From contig JAULSN010000010.1 in assembly GCA_033439765.1 (NCBI GenBank), positions 806,001-870,000 of the forward strand: a stretch of 64,000 nucleotides of DNA, read 5' to 3'. The notes under the pieces were generated by a model. The model ran no database searches, had not been told where the DNA came from, and saw only the letters and a program-made list of their open reading frames with translations. The stretch is from Lasiosphaeria ovina. Its lineage: Eukaryota; Ascomycota; Sordariomycetes; Sordariales; Lasiosphaeriaceae. A program made the position numbers and the translations under genes. Positions 31,605 to 43,100 of this stretch are shown in pieces; position 1 is the stretch's first letter; the number at the start of each line of letters is the position of its first letter.

Positions 31605-32925
31605 GGCGACAAGATATCTGTGAGGCAGTGTCGGCGTGCGACGGCGAGGACGACAGTAAGCTCAGTGCCACTTGTGAGACAGAAAGAGAATGGACGAGAT
31701 CTCGAATTTGTTCGGATGCTGAAGTGCCCTATGTGGAAGTGCGAATGATTGTCTAGACTACTTGACGACCATTGGGTTGGTAAGAAGACGGTATCTGAAA
31801 GGTTGCGCAACGCCGCGCCAACATTTTCGGCGTCAGAACGAACCTAGCACGGCCAGCCTAGTGTAAATTATGGCACTAGCTGGGCACTAATTACGTCGAA
31901 GCGCGGAGCCCAGCCGCTGTGCAACCGTGGGCAGGCTTGCCAGCCGGGGCAGGTTCGGTGGTGGGGGCGGGGTACCCACAGCCGTTTATCGGGCATTCCA
32001 TCCATTGTTCGGCTTGTGAAGCTAACCTAAAACCTCCCTGAACAAGAGGTAGTACTACTTATATAAACTGGGCACCTAATTTTCAATCCTATGTTCCTGA
32101 TACATAGGTAGGTACCTACCTAGGTAGTTAAGGTATCTATGTAAATGGGAAAGATACCAAATTTCATTATCACCATACTCAGCTGAACCTGAATCTCAAA
32201 CGTTTTGAGGTGATTCTGAAGGCCAAATAAAGTCATTAGACACCCCATACCTTAAGTAACTAAGGTAGCTTCCTAAATCTTCACAAATAAAAACCTACCA
32301 GTCACTTCTGCTAGCCCCTGGGCCCTAACGCTCAAGCACCTAATCAAGCAGTGACAACTGCCAGGAAACCCCTCCATACCGAGAATAAAGGGCTAGTAGA
32401 TCTCTAGTTTAACTCGATACGTCAAGGTTCAGAAGTGGGTAGTCCCCAAGACCTCGAGATTCGTATTTGTTGATTTGCTTGGTTGCCTGTTTGTATGTTA
32501 ATTATGAAGTAGAAACACATAATTCGAGCACGAAAGGGCAAATACATCATCAAACAGCTTCTGCATCATTTCTGTTTCCGCGTACCGGTCCAAGGCCCTC
32601 TCTCGGCCCTCCAGCATCAACCTGAGCTCGTTGCTAACAGCATGCGGCTGCGGCGCGATTTGTTGGCGGGCACCGAACCAACTTCAGGATAGAAAAAGAG
32701 ACAATACCAGTCTCACATTATCGATTCAGAAAAAGAAAACAAGGCCCTGGATAGACTTATTCTTCGCTAAACGCCTTAATGCCAAAAAGTCTCATCGAGC
32801 TGCTAATTAAAACAGTACTATAAACAGACTCAAAATTTAGGGGAGCACCGCGGAACGGAACTGTTCTCCTTCACTCGCTCGTTCGCTACCGCGCAGTTTT
32901 ATCACGCCCACCGCTAACCACCTAC
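31605..32925. other. AT-rich intergenic region with a palindromic element
   Basis: About 1.3 kb between the DnaJ promoter and the UDP-rhamnose gene 3' end. From about 32030 to 32850 the sequence turns AT-rich with many TAA/TTA stops in every frame and no ORF over 60 codons, unlike the flanks. It may be decayed repeat sequence. Confidence 0.5.
32105..32122. repeat. Perfect 18-bp palindrome TAGGTAGGTACCTACCTA
   Basis: The two 9-bp halves are exact reverse complements. Related TACCTAGGTA-type strings recur in the window (about 20124, 50547, 56910, 60640). Role unknown. Confidence 0.85.
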
Positions 32926-33907
32926 CTACTCAACACCGGCGGCCTTCATTCGCTCAAAGCATTTCCTGTACGCATCGTGAATCTCAGGGACCACGTAGCC
33001 GTACTCGCCGAGCTTGGCCGTCAGCTTGGTCGTGTCTAGCTTGCAGTTACTGCGGCCTGCCTTGATAACCTTGGCCTGCTCGTCGAGGCTGAAGTTCTTC
33101 CACGTGAAGGACGGCCGCACAATGTCCCGGAACAAAGAAAGAACCTCGTTGTGCGAGATGGCCCCGGGGTTGGTGAAGTTGTAGATACCCAGCTCGCCAT
33201 GTTCGGCCAGTAAGATGGACGCTGGCAGCAGGTCTGTCAGGATCGTGTTACTATTTGGAATATCCACCACTCGCTCGTACTTGGCGATCTTGGTGACAAA
33301 GTTGCGCGGGTGCAGATCGTCTGACACAGGCATGCGAAGCCGCAAGATCAAGCAGTTATTGTAGTTTTTCATAACCTAGACCAGCACGGTCAGCATTGCC
33401 GTGACGGCGGAAAAACAACCCAGCTGCCAAGGAGGCAGGAAGGAGCCAACTTGCCTCTTCGACATGCGCTTTAGTCTCGGAGTAGAAGCTGCCAGAGAAG
33501 TTGGCCGGGTCCGTCTCGAGGTAGCCCGGCCCGCACCACGGATGGGCATCGTCATATTGGTATATGCAGCCAGTGGCAAACACGGTGCAGTGGATGCCCT
33601 TTAGAAAGCAGCAGTCGGTCAAGTTTAGGGTGCCGATGACATTCGAGCGCATTGTGGCCTCCCTGTTGTCCTCGCACCAGTCCACGTTGGGGCGGCCCGT
33701 GCAGCCAGCCGCATTGAGCACATGCGTGGGCTTAACTCTTTCGAGCTCGGCGAGGACGGCCTCACGGTTCTCCATGCGAACTGTTGTTGCAAAAACATCC
33801 TTGCCCTGGCCCTCTAGGAGGGTCTTCAGATGCCCGGCAACCCAGCCCTCGCCACCCCAGATTAGGAAACGGTTGGGCCTGGCCCCATTCCTGCCGCTGG
33901 TAGCCAT
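32926..33907 (-). CDS. UDP-4-keto-6-deoxyglucose 3,5-epimerase/4-reductase (UDP-rhamnose synthesis)
   Basis: Short-chain dehydrogenase/RmlD-like enzyme catalysing the last steps from UDP-4-keto-6-deoxyglucose to UDP-L-rhamnose in the cytosol, like the fungal ER protein of Botrytis and plant NRS/ER. Exons 33907-33455 and 33375-32926 give 300 aa, the normal length. Visible are the Rossmann motif FLIWGGEGWVAGHL near residue 13, the HVLNAAGCTGRPNVDWCEDN and VFATGCIYQYDD blocks, and the catalytic YSETK (Y-x3-K). Conserved C-terminal sequence (LRLRMPVSDDLHPRNFVTKI, YNFTNPGAISHNEVL) follows. The intron has a GC donor (GAG|GCAAGT ... GGTCTAG), needed to join AHVEE to VMKNYNN. An upstream in-frame ATG at 34045 adds 46 residues of unlikely sequence, so 33907 is preferred. 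The partner 4,6-dehydratase is not in this window. Confidence 0.9.
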
Positions 33908-35501
33908 GAGAAGTGGCTTCCAAAAATGTGGTGGTGACTCGGAACGGCGTGAAGTGAATGTAGACGGCACGTCAGCCACAATGGAAGAGGCAGACCAGAT
34001 GTGTGAGTGCGGACGCGGCACCGATTTGCCAAAAAGAAAAGGCAAGAAAGAAAACTGCTATGTATTAACAATTGACCGGGAAAACAAAGACACTTATATA
34101 TGTTCACGTAACCAAGTTATTAGACCGAAAGGAGGGAAGGGCGATGTGCACTCCATTGCTATGCAAGGGATGCAGAGCTGAACATCTCAAATATATTGGA
34201 TTTTGATATACTTCAGAAGTACATGGTTTGACGCTCTTAGGACACAGAAAGAACGGCCTTGTCAGCAGCTGCGCGACCGTACCCACCAAGTATCGGATAA
34301 GCAAACCACCATGCTGGGCGTTCGGTGGCTTTGCCAATAGGAGGCCAAGACAAACACGAAAATGGTCTCGAGCGCGGCGGGACAGCGGGACAGGACAGCG
34401 AGACGCTTGCACTTGCATGCATTCTCGTGTCCGCTGCTTGTTCCTTCCATGGCTCTGACGCCTGCAAAAGACGCGCTAATTCCCAGTGAAACTCGAAAGC
34501 TGCACTCCCGTCGCTCGTGTCGCGGTGAAGGTGGTAGGCCTAAGCCCCCAAGAATGAAGCCGAATCATAGGTAGCGAACTTGTAAGTAATCAATTCAGGG
34601 GATCCGACCTACGGAGTGTACCTAGACTGGTGGATGCGCACAGTGGGGGGAGGCGCCGTACAAGCTGTAAGACTTCCGTCATCGCCGCAAAAACGCGGCG
34701 ACATCTTAAAGGGGGATTTCGTTTTTTCTGTTCCATTTTTTCCTACCCTTTCCCTAGCTCGGCCAGAAGAAAACCCGAAGCACAAAGCCGCGGTGGAAAC
34801 CACATGGGCTATCCCGCTGCCCACAACCCTTTTTCCCTTCAACGTTCCTAGACTTGTTGCTTGCTTTTGGAGAATTCCGAGGATTCATTAACCCCTCAAT
34901 ACTGACAATGCTCAGCCTTCAGAAGTTCTACCGTTGGACCATGAGGTCAAGCTGGCTGAGTTCTCAGGGAGCTGTCAAGCCACCCATTGGCCAATGAGGG
35001 ACTCTATCAGGGGCGTTGTACCGGTATAGGTTTAGCTTATGCCCTAGTCGCTTTCTAAATTTTCCGGTTACCTACCTGGGTAGGAGGAACCTTGCGCAGA
35101 CCGGACAGTTCCCCCAACACCCCAAGCTCCTCTCCAAAGATCAAATCTCAAGCAATCCCACTCACTCCGGAAGAATACAAAATTTCGGGTGAAGGAAGGT
35201 CAAGTGCCCAAACACCCGCCTTTGCTCTCTGGCATCTTCTTACACCATTCAATTCCTACCACGATATCCCCAGCTCTCTGGCGTTGTATTTTTTTTCTTT
35301 CCACAAGCAACAATCGGTTATTAGCGGGCGCACACTACTCGACACCCACAGCCTACTTCTCGCCCTCGTCGCGCATTTCTGCACTCGCCCGACTGCAATC
35401 GTCATCGTCGCGTCCCAGATTGCCTTGTCTCTCCCATCCGGCAGCAGCCAGCCAGCCAACGCCTAGGCTCGATACTAGTCGGTCGCCCAAGTCTCGCGAA
35501 C
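33908..35501. other. Divergent intergenic region between UDP-rhamnose and squalene synthase genes
   Basis: About 1.6 kb without a supported gene. Carries the promoters of both flanking genes, including a CCAAT palindrome at 34986-34995 and a C/T-rich leader before squalene synthase (35200-35500). Confidence 0.5.
34974..34995 (+). promoter_or_regulatory. Sterol-response-like element next to palindromic CCAAT box
   Basis: GTCAAGCCACC (34974-34984) differs at one position from the SREBP/SrbA-type consensus RTCA[TCG][CG]CCAC[TC] as I remember it. One base later comes ATTGGCCAAT (34986-34995), two overlapping inverted CCAAT boxes. Both lie about 510 bp upstream of the squalene synthase ATG. SREBP and CCAAT-binding complexes act together on ergosterol genes in Aspergillus; the assignment here is inference from motif and gene identity. 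Confidence 0.4.
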
Positions 35502-37177
35502 ATGGGGGTAGCCAAGCAGGCTGCTTATTTCCTTTTCCACCCCAACCAGCTGAGATCTGTCATTCAATGGTGAGTGTCTACAGCAGCAGCCCCTTTCCAG
35601 ATATCCCAAACCCAACCCCCGTATCCTGAAACAGATGGACTCAAGGCGGCACACTGTTCTAACTTCAGTTTGCAGGAAGGTATGGCACGAGCCGGTTCAC
35701 AAGCGTGATGTCACCAAGGAGACACCAACGGAGAAAGCATGCTATCACTACCTTGACATGACGTCTAGGTCGTTCGCCGCCGTCATCCAAGAACTGAACC
35801 CCGAGCTGCTGATGCCCGTCTGCCTCTTTTATCTGGCACTCCGTGGGCTCGACACTATTGAAGACGACATGACGCTTGACCTGGCCGTGAAGGAGCCCTT
35901 GCTGCGCAAATTTCATAAAATCCTTGACCAGGACGGGTGGACTTTCGATGGGAATGGCCCCAACGAGAAGGATCGCGAGCTCCTTGTGCACTTTGACAAC
36001 ATCATCGCAGAGATGAAGAATGTCAAGAAGGCTTATGCGGACATCATCAAAGATATCACAGAGAAGATGGGCAATGGCATGGCTGATTATGTGGTCAACG
36101 CCGAGAAGAACGCCAACGGAGTCAACACGATCGAGGAATACGAGTTGTATTGCCATTACGTTGCTGGGCTGGTAGGCGAGGGTCTCACCCGGCTTTTCGT
36201 TGAGAGCAATCTCGCCAACCCGCAGCTATTGGTCCGCATGGACCTGACAGAGAGTATGGGCCAGTTCTTGCAAAAGACAAACATCATTCGCGACGTGGAG
36301 GAGGACTGGGTTGACAAGCGCCGCTTCTGGCCGAAAGAGATATGGAGCAAATACGTCGACAATTGGGATGACTTGTTCGCGCCCGAAAACCGCGAGAAGG
36401 CCCTCAACTGCAGCTCCGAGATGGTCCTCAACGCCCTCAAGCACGCCGATGAGTGCTTGTTCTACATGGCGGGAATCCGGGACCAGAGTGTTTTCAACTT
36501 TGTTGCGATTCCTCAGAGCATGGCTATTGCCACCCTTGAGCTCGTATTCCGCAATCCCCGCATTTTTGACAGCCATATCAAGATCACCAAGGGCGACGCG
36601 TGCAAGCTTATGATGGAGTCGACACAGAACCTGCGGCTCGTGTGTGATGTATTCAGACGCTATGCGAGGAGGATACACAAGAAGAACGACCCGAGGGACC
36701 CGCACTACCTGGCCATCAGCGCTCAGTGTGCAAAGGTCAGCCTTTCCTGTCGAAGATATTGGTGCGGCGCATACTAACTTGGAGTCAACAGATCGAGCAG
36801 TTCATTGAGTCCATCTTCCCAACTCAAGATCCCAAGATGATTGCGGCCGGACGAAGCATGAACGCGAACGCGACTAAGGAACCTAGCATGGATACTGGCG
36901 AGGCTCTCTTGCTCGTTGCTGCTTGTTTCGCTGTTTTGTTCCTTGTTGGCGGGCTGATGGTACGTTTCTGGCGATTTCCTCTCGTATTCGAACAGGCCTT
37001 ATTTCTGGGATCCGTTTTGGGAGCTCCATCGCTGACATTGTTTAGATTGGTATTGCGTACTATTTTGGTGCCCGGTTCGATCGTGCCTTCCAGGGACTCG
37101 AGTCGGGGCTTCGTGCCCTCAGCAGTGTTACTGGCTCCCCTGGAGCTGTGCCCACGCTCGGCCACGAGGAGCTGTAG
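35502..37177 (+). CDS. ERG9: Squalene synthase (farnesyl-diphosphate farnesyltransferase)
   Basis: Condenses two farnesyl diphosphates to squalene with NADPH, the committed step of ergosterol synthesis, at the ER membrane. Exons 35502-35569, 35676-36735, 36792-36959 and 37046-37177 (introns 106, 56 and 86 nt, GT-AG) give 475 aa. The N-terminus [20 protein letters not shown] joins across intron 1 to [12 protein letters not shown]. Substrate/Mg-binding Asp motifs are DTIEDD (82-87) and DVEED (about 229-233). Other conserved blocks are [34 protein letters not shown] and [17 protein letters not shown]. The C-terminal membrane anchor ([25 protein letters not shown]) spans intron 3. Length and order match the family. 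The last two introns were located by frame and conserved sequence; without them the product would lose its anchor. Confidence 0.96.
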
Positions 37178-38591
37178 TGTACTAATCCGGGACTGGTCCC
37201 GTTACAGGCACTTGATATACTATCTAATGTCATACGTCCATATCAAGTAGTATGAATACAGTTATGAGAGACCGGCGTTGTCTCGGCAGCGGGAGATGAC
37301 TTAAGGGAGACGGCTCTCGTCACTTGGCACCACATCCCTTAGGTTCAGGTGATTCACTAATACTACCCACACGCTAATATATGAGCCGCGATTCTCATCT
37401 TTGTTAACATCAACAGATTTATTCTTTCGTCTTTGGCTTCGGTACACTTTTTGTCACATCGAACTCGTGACATGTTGTTATCCCAATTATCCCAGTCGGC
37501 CACGCGCGTATGTGTACAAGATCTTGAGGGACTCTTGGAAACAATCTATCGTGGTGATCCATGAGGCCCAAAACAAAGCACGGATGTCAAATTACAATCT
37601 AGTCGCCCTTTAGGCTCAATGGCTACGGTTGCGCCGGAGATGTGCTGATATTAAAACCCTGATGCAAGTAGCCTGGTATCCGGGCACGTTCTCAACTGGG
37701 CACCTAGTCTTCTTCGATGACGGAGCTTGTTGAGCGCGGACTGCGGACATCTATTCGCCATTATTATCTATGTTTCTCTTGATGATGCTAAATTACAAAA
37801 TAAATGCATCTATCCTTTCTCGAGACTTTATTGCCGTTTTCATTTTGGTAATCACCTGTCTATGCGGTGATTTCAGTATCTCAAGTACCTATCTGCCTAC
37901 CTGTATGGTCATCACTTGAGTACAGGGCCATAGAACAGGCAAGATACGTTGTGTCTCTCTCCAGTCATCGGATCGATGGGCTTCCAGTGTCCCGGAAGCA
38001 GAGGTTGTATTATTTCAGGGCTGTCAAAGTTGAAAACAAAATAGAGAGTTCTTACCTTACCCTACCGCCCATTTAAAACAGCTTCTCAGTAGCGTTGTTA
38101 CGCTTCTAGTGGCTACCCAAGGTACTACTGGGCCGCCTTTTTCTACAGTGAAAGTAGGCGTAATGGACTGTTCTCGCTTATTCGTTGCTCAGCCGGACGG
38201 GTAAGATATGAGACGTTCCATCTTCCGATTAATACGCAGAGACTCGAACGTCGACGTTAGCTTTGTTCATCAGACGCAATAAGACCTGTCTCCCTCCTCC
38301 CCTTTTTCTACTTCTTCTGCCTAGGGCTACCGGACTGTATCATGCTATGCAGGTAGTTTTCCCATGTAGCTACAGCAGCATCGGGCTGTTCCAGAGCAAA
38401 CAAAATACGCCGAGTGACCAAAATACTGCTAAAATTGCCTAAGTATCAAGTCAAAGAAAGTATATACGATGCGTCCTTTAAACAAATCTCAGACGCGATG
38501 CTTCAAGTTCTATATATGTTCATCTCGTTGCCAAATGAATTCTTCGTCCTCCCTTTCGAACACGGCCCCCCTTCTCTACCCGGTGGCGTGC
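37178..38591. other. Convergent 3' region between squalene synthase and subtilisin
   Basis: About 1.4 kb, AT-rich, between two stop codons facing each other. Only short open frames; no gene or RNA recognised. Confidence 0.5.
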
Positions 38592-40000
38592 CTAGGCATT
38601 CAGGTTTCCGTTGTTTGCGATCAGGTTAGTAGTCCCCCGAGGGCTGCCCTTCACGGTTGCCTTTGTCACCCTGGCCAGGTCCTTGACGCGGTTCGAAACA
38701 GCTACCACGCTGGTGATGTTCTCCAGCGCCATTAGATACGCCGATAGTCCGGCAACATGTGGTGACGCCATACTGGTGCCACTCAGCGTAGCGAAAGCTG
38801 AGTTGTCTGTGATTCCCACGCTGCGTACGTTGACGCCGGGGGCAAAAATGTCGACTAAGCGACCAAAGTTCGAGAACGATGCTATCTGGTCGGTTGTCTG
38901 ATCGATTGCGCCGACTGTGATGGCGGCTTCTGCAGAGCCCGGGGAGGTTCTCGCAGTGTCTTGTGCCTCGTTGCCAGCTGCGACAATGGGGACCACGCCG
39001 GCATTGGCGATGGCGTTGATGGCGGCGTTGACGGCGTTTGAGAAAGCACCGCCAAGCGACATGTTCATGACGGCTTTGCCGCCTAGTTTACCTGACGCAG
39101 CAGTGTCGGCCACTTGTTTGCGGTCGTCATATTAGCATCCTGGCTCTATCAAGTGTGTGGCAGCATGTGAGGCAAAAGGGGAAAGTCGTCCATACCAAAA
39201 TTCATGCCAGCAATGACACCAGAGTTTGTCCCGGACCCGTCCGCATCGAGAACTTTGACAGCAACGAGTTTGACATTTTTGGCAACGCCTACAGTTTTGC
39301 CGCCAATCGTTCCTGCAACGTGACTCCCATGCCCGTTTTCGTCATCGTCCTATTTTCAACTTCACGTGAGCAATCCAAGCCAGGTATGGAACCAGGGGAG
39401 CAAACCCACCACATTGTTGATGAAATTGGCCCCAAATGTTGCCCGGTCCTCAAACTCTGTGTGTTGGATTCGAATGCCCGTGTCGACAACAAACGCCGTG
39501 ATGCCCTCGCCGGCTGAACTGTCAAATATGTACTCCCTGTTTCCGGTGGCTGCATGGCTAATGCGTCCCAGTCCTGTCGTTGCTGGACGCTGGATGAGCT
39601 TGGCATCCAGGCTGACATAGGCGTCCTGCTCGATGTAGCTGACGGCCTCGTCTGCGAAGATTTGGTTGATCATCAGGTCGTCGGCCTCGAGGGCCATGGC
39701 GTTCCATTTGTTGATCTTGAAGGTGCGTACACTTGTGGAGAGGAGGTTTCCCGACCTCTCGCCACGCCTGCCAATGTTTCGTTTTGCTATTGACTTGATG
39801 ACGCTCGCCTGGTGCTGCTGGACGACATCTTGATCGAAGGTGTTGTTGTAGACCACGATGTAGCAGTGTGGGATCGCTTGGGCGATGTCTGGATTTGAGA
39901 CGGGGACGCCGATATACTCCCCCTTGAAAGGGCTCGGAGCCGCTGAGACTCCAAAGACAGAGACGAGGAGGACGACTGAAGCAAGTAACCTGCCCGCCAT
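38592..40000 (-). CDS. Secreted proteinase K-like subtilisin (S8A) with I9 propeptide
   Basis: Extracellular serine endopeptidase made as a preproprotein. Exons (minus) 40000-39410, 39349-39196 and 39112-38592 give 421 aa; introns 60 and 83 nt. The signal peptide (about 1-20) ends ...FGVSA. The I9 inhibitor propeptide runs about 44-130 ([20 protein letters not shown] to YIEQDAYV). The catalytic triad is D173 (AFVVDTGI), H204 ([11 protein letters not shown]) and S362 (SGTSMASPH), with oxyanion N296 (AAGNEA). All catalytic residues are intact. Splicing is supported by the protein joins [12 protein letters not shown] and MNF|VADTAAS, and by branch-like GCTAAT in intron 2. The catalytic domain ends without an extra C-terminal domain. 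A TATA box lies 100 bp upstream. Saprotrophs use such enzymes for nutrition; any role in infection cannot be judged here. Confidence 0.95.
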
Positions 40001-40100
40001 AGTGAATGTGAGAAGGGCGGAGTATCAGGGAAAGACTGAAAGAATGGATGCTCCCGGCTGAGATAGGTGTCGCTGCCTTGCCGCAAGAGAGTGTAGGGGC

Positions 40101-40106
40101 TTTATA
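40101..40106 (-). promoter_or_regulatory. TATA box of the subtilisin gene
   Basis: Reads TATAAA on the minus strand (within CTTATAAAGCC), about 100 bp upstream of the subtilisin ATG, followed by the usual short leader. Position and sequence fit a core promoter of a strongly inducible secreted enzyme. Confidence 0.5.
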
Positions 40107-43100
40107 AGAGAAACGAAAGACCACAAGGAGTATGTAGGTATGCCAACGAAAGAAATCTCTATCTAGAAGAGTATAATATGGCCAGCACGATATGAACAAG
40201 AAGCGAAGGCCCAAAAAGGCAACCTAAAGACGGCCTCGGGCAGTTAGTGGTACAACAAACAACAAACAACGGATGGACAGTAAGTAAAGGAGAGGGAAAA
40301 AAAACAGGAACGAACGGCAAGAGGCAAGCAGCCTGTTTTTGAACCGACTTTGCATGAACTGAAGCGGCTCCATCTTGAACCCCTTTTGCGGCTACTTGGC
40401 GGGTTTGGGCTGGGTGCGACATGAAGGGGGGTACTGGTATGATAGAGACGACGAATGTGGAGAAGTCTGCAGGTACGGAGGACTTGGAACCTGGACGCCA
40501 AGTCAAACACCTAGAGGAGTTACAACATGGCATGCCCAATCCAAGGATGGCTGCTCCGACAGCCCAGCCCCAGCGGGGCGGCGTCCTCAGTCTTCAGGTT
40601 ACAGCACGCTATAGGCGAGTAGCCCCTCAACTTCAAACAATGCATCGTGCGAGATACAAAGCCCGAGATTGGCCAGCTGATTTCCCATGTCATGGTCTCT
40701 CATCACGGCCGCTCCCCGGACAGGACCGTCTCCGCGCCGACGCGCCGACCTGTGTGCTAGGCCCAGCCAGGACCAGGACGCCAGAAGGCCTCGGCTTGGG
40801 TCGTCCCAGCACCGCACCCACCGCGCCGCCGTCTTCCGAATGAACACTCAGCTGTTTTAGGAACTCGGGCAAGGGGGCCACGCCACGGGCATTTTGCACG
40901 CCTGGCTGCATGAGAGATCGCCTTGCGATCTTCTGCCGCGACGCGGTTATAGGGCCCGTGTTTGTAGCGGCTCCTTTCGTCGACTTGGAAGTCATGCCCG
41001 CGATTGATTGTTCCACATTGATGGAAGAGCCGCCACGCGCAATGCTCATGGGCTTGAAGGCCTTAAGTTAAGAGGCTTGTGCTCGGCCGCGTGTCGAGCA
41101 ATGGCGCCATCATGGAAAACTCAAAATACCCGAAATTTCTCGGCAGACCCAGCGACTCATGGCCGGCCCGTGGCACCATGGCCATAGCTGTTGCCAGCGT
41201 GCGCGACGTGCGGGATATGGCCATGGCGAGTATGTACTTACAAGAGGTAGTACCTACCGACTCGGTAAGAACTGAAATCGGCGCTCGCCATCTCCAGGAC
41301 CAGACCTTGTGCACCTCCTGGTTCTATCGGTCCTTATAATGGAACGATACATCTCAGAAAGCAACCAGGACCCTCAGACAAGATGGCCATCGTGACATGA
41401 TGCACATGCAATTCATTCTCTCCAGCTGAAGACGTAAGCTCGAAGCAGGCTCTTTGCTTTGTCGCCGCGCTGAAATATGGGCCCTGAAACACGCCATGGC
41501 TCGACTACTCTCTCTTGTCTAAGGTATGTGCCTAACTGCGTCCACTACTAGTAGTAGACTGGCCTACAGCTTCTATAATGTAACGATCTGGACCTAGGAG
41601 CCTGCTAGCAAGTTTCAGTGCCCCCGAGTGCGACTTTCGTGTTGGACGCTCGGCAATACCTGCTCTCTTGATGAAATACCCTTTGAAATGACCGACGATC
41701 TATGTCTATGTGTAAGGCGCTCCGGGGTATCGGCATTCTAAGAGGAGACTAACGGAAGCAAAGAAGGCGTGACACTACCCATGCGTGACCCGGATCAACC
41801 TACCTAGACCCCTCGTCCTCCGGGCTGCACCTGTTATCCATCCTATGGAAGTTATTGAAGTTGTATCTGTTGAGAAGAACCGGGGAAGAGTTTCAGACGG
41901 ACGTTCCTAGGTCAAGCTTTCATTTTCATTGGGGTAGACAACCTCTATGGAAGGAGCACCACACGTCGACGAGCATGCACGTTTGAAGTTGGATTTTCTT
42001 AGAACGAACGATAGGTATTGTACGAAGTATGATGTGTAGGGTACTGTACATATATACACAGGCACACAGTCGACGCCCCGGGATGGCCGATGTTGTGTGA
42101 CAACAGAAGCAGCAACACTAGAAGAGGGCAATTCGAAACTTTTACCATTTTCAGGCTCAGCAGTTACGGTGTTGTCCAGGAATTCGGACAAACAGAAATG
42201 GATGTCGTCATCCTTGCTCGAACCGGCGAATGGTGCGGATACTGGGTACCAGGGAACCCCTCAAACTGTCGGGCGTCTCGTCTTCTGAAGAAGCGCATCA
42301 TGGAGACTCCCCAAAGACGGGACTCAGAGCCCAGAGCCCCACGTCTTTTATGTCGCAGTCGGTCGGGGAAAGGACCTGCCTGTCCTTCGGTGTCATGGCG
42401 GAAATCATGAGGCAGACTGGGGACAGAATCATCGATATAATAACCTCGCAGGTTACTGAGGTGCGACTAACACCTACCAAATGCTTTGTTGCTGGCCAAG
42501 ACGTGGTCGCGTTGATTGATTGGCCTGTTCCAGTGGCCGTTGGGAACCAAGTCGGCATTCCGATGCTGACAGATGCAACCCAATTCCATAATGGTTGTTA
42601 GCATAAGACTTCGCAATGGAGAGGCCTGGCTGAGGTAGAGGTGCTATTGGAGCCCCTAATACGGATACGCATAGAACCTCAAAGCCCAACTTCTCTCCTA
42701 CAGATTTGAAGGCTTTGCGATTTATCAATGTACCCTGTTAACAGCTTGTCATGGGCTGGCCTGTAAGAACCCCGGAGTGTTTCCCAGGACATACCTTACT
42801 CCGTTACGATACATTCGGGTCCGTATCCCGTACTTTGAACTTTCCCACAGAAAGACCTGACCCGATGGCAAACCTGTCTGGCGCCACAGACTCTTCCGTA
42901 GCAAATATTTGCAGTATTCTGCCAGTTCAGACACCTCGCATTTACGCCGTGCAAGGGGGAAAGCCGATAATAATTGGAAGAACAGAAATAGTCAGTCCCC
43001 CAAATTTTAGGGGATATTAAAGCCAATCCATTGGATGGCAATCTGCTGAGCCTCTCTGTCTCGTGCGCCTGTGGCAGTGCCGCCAGAAGCTTTGATGTCG

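Noticed and set aside
42230..42601. ORFs open on both strands around 42.3-42.6 kb
   Set aside because: Neither product has a recognisable domain and the two frames cannot both be real; not enough evidence to call a gene.
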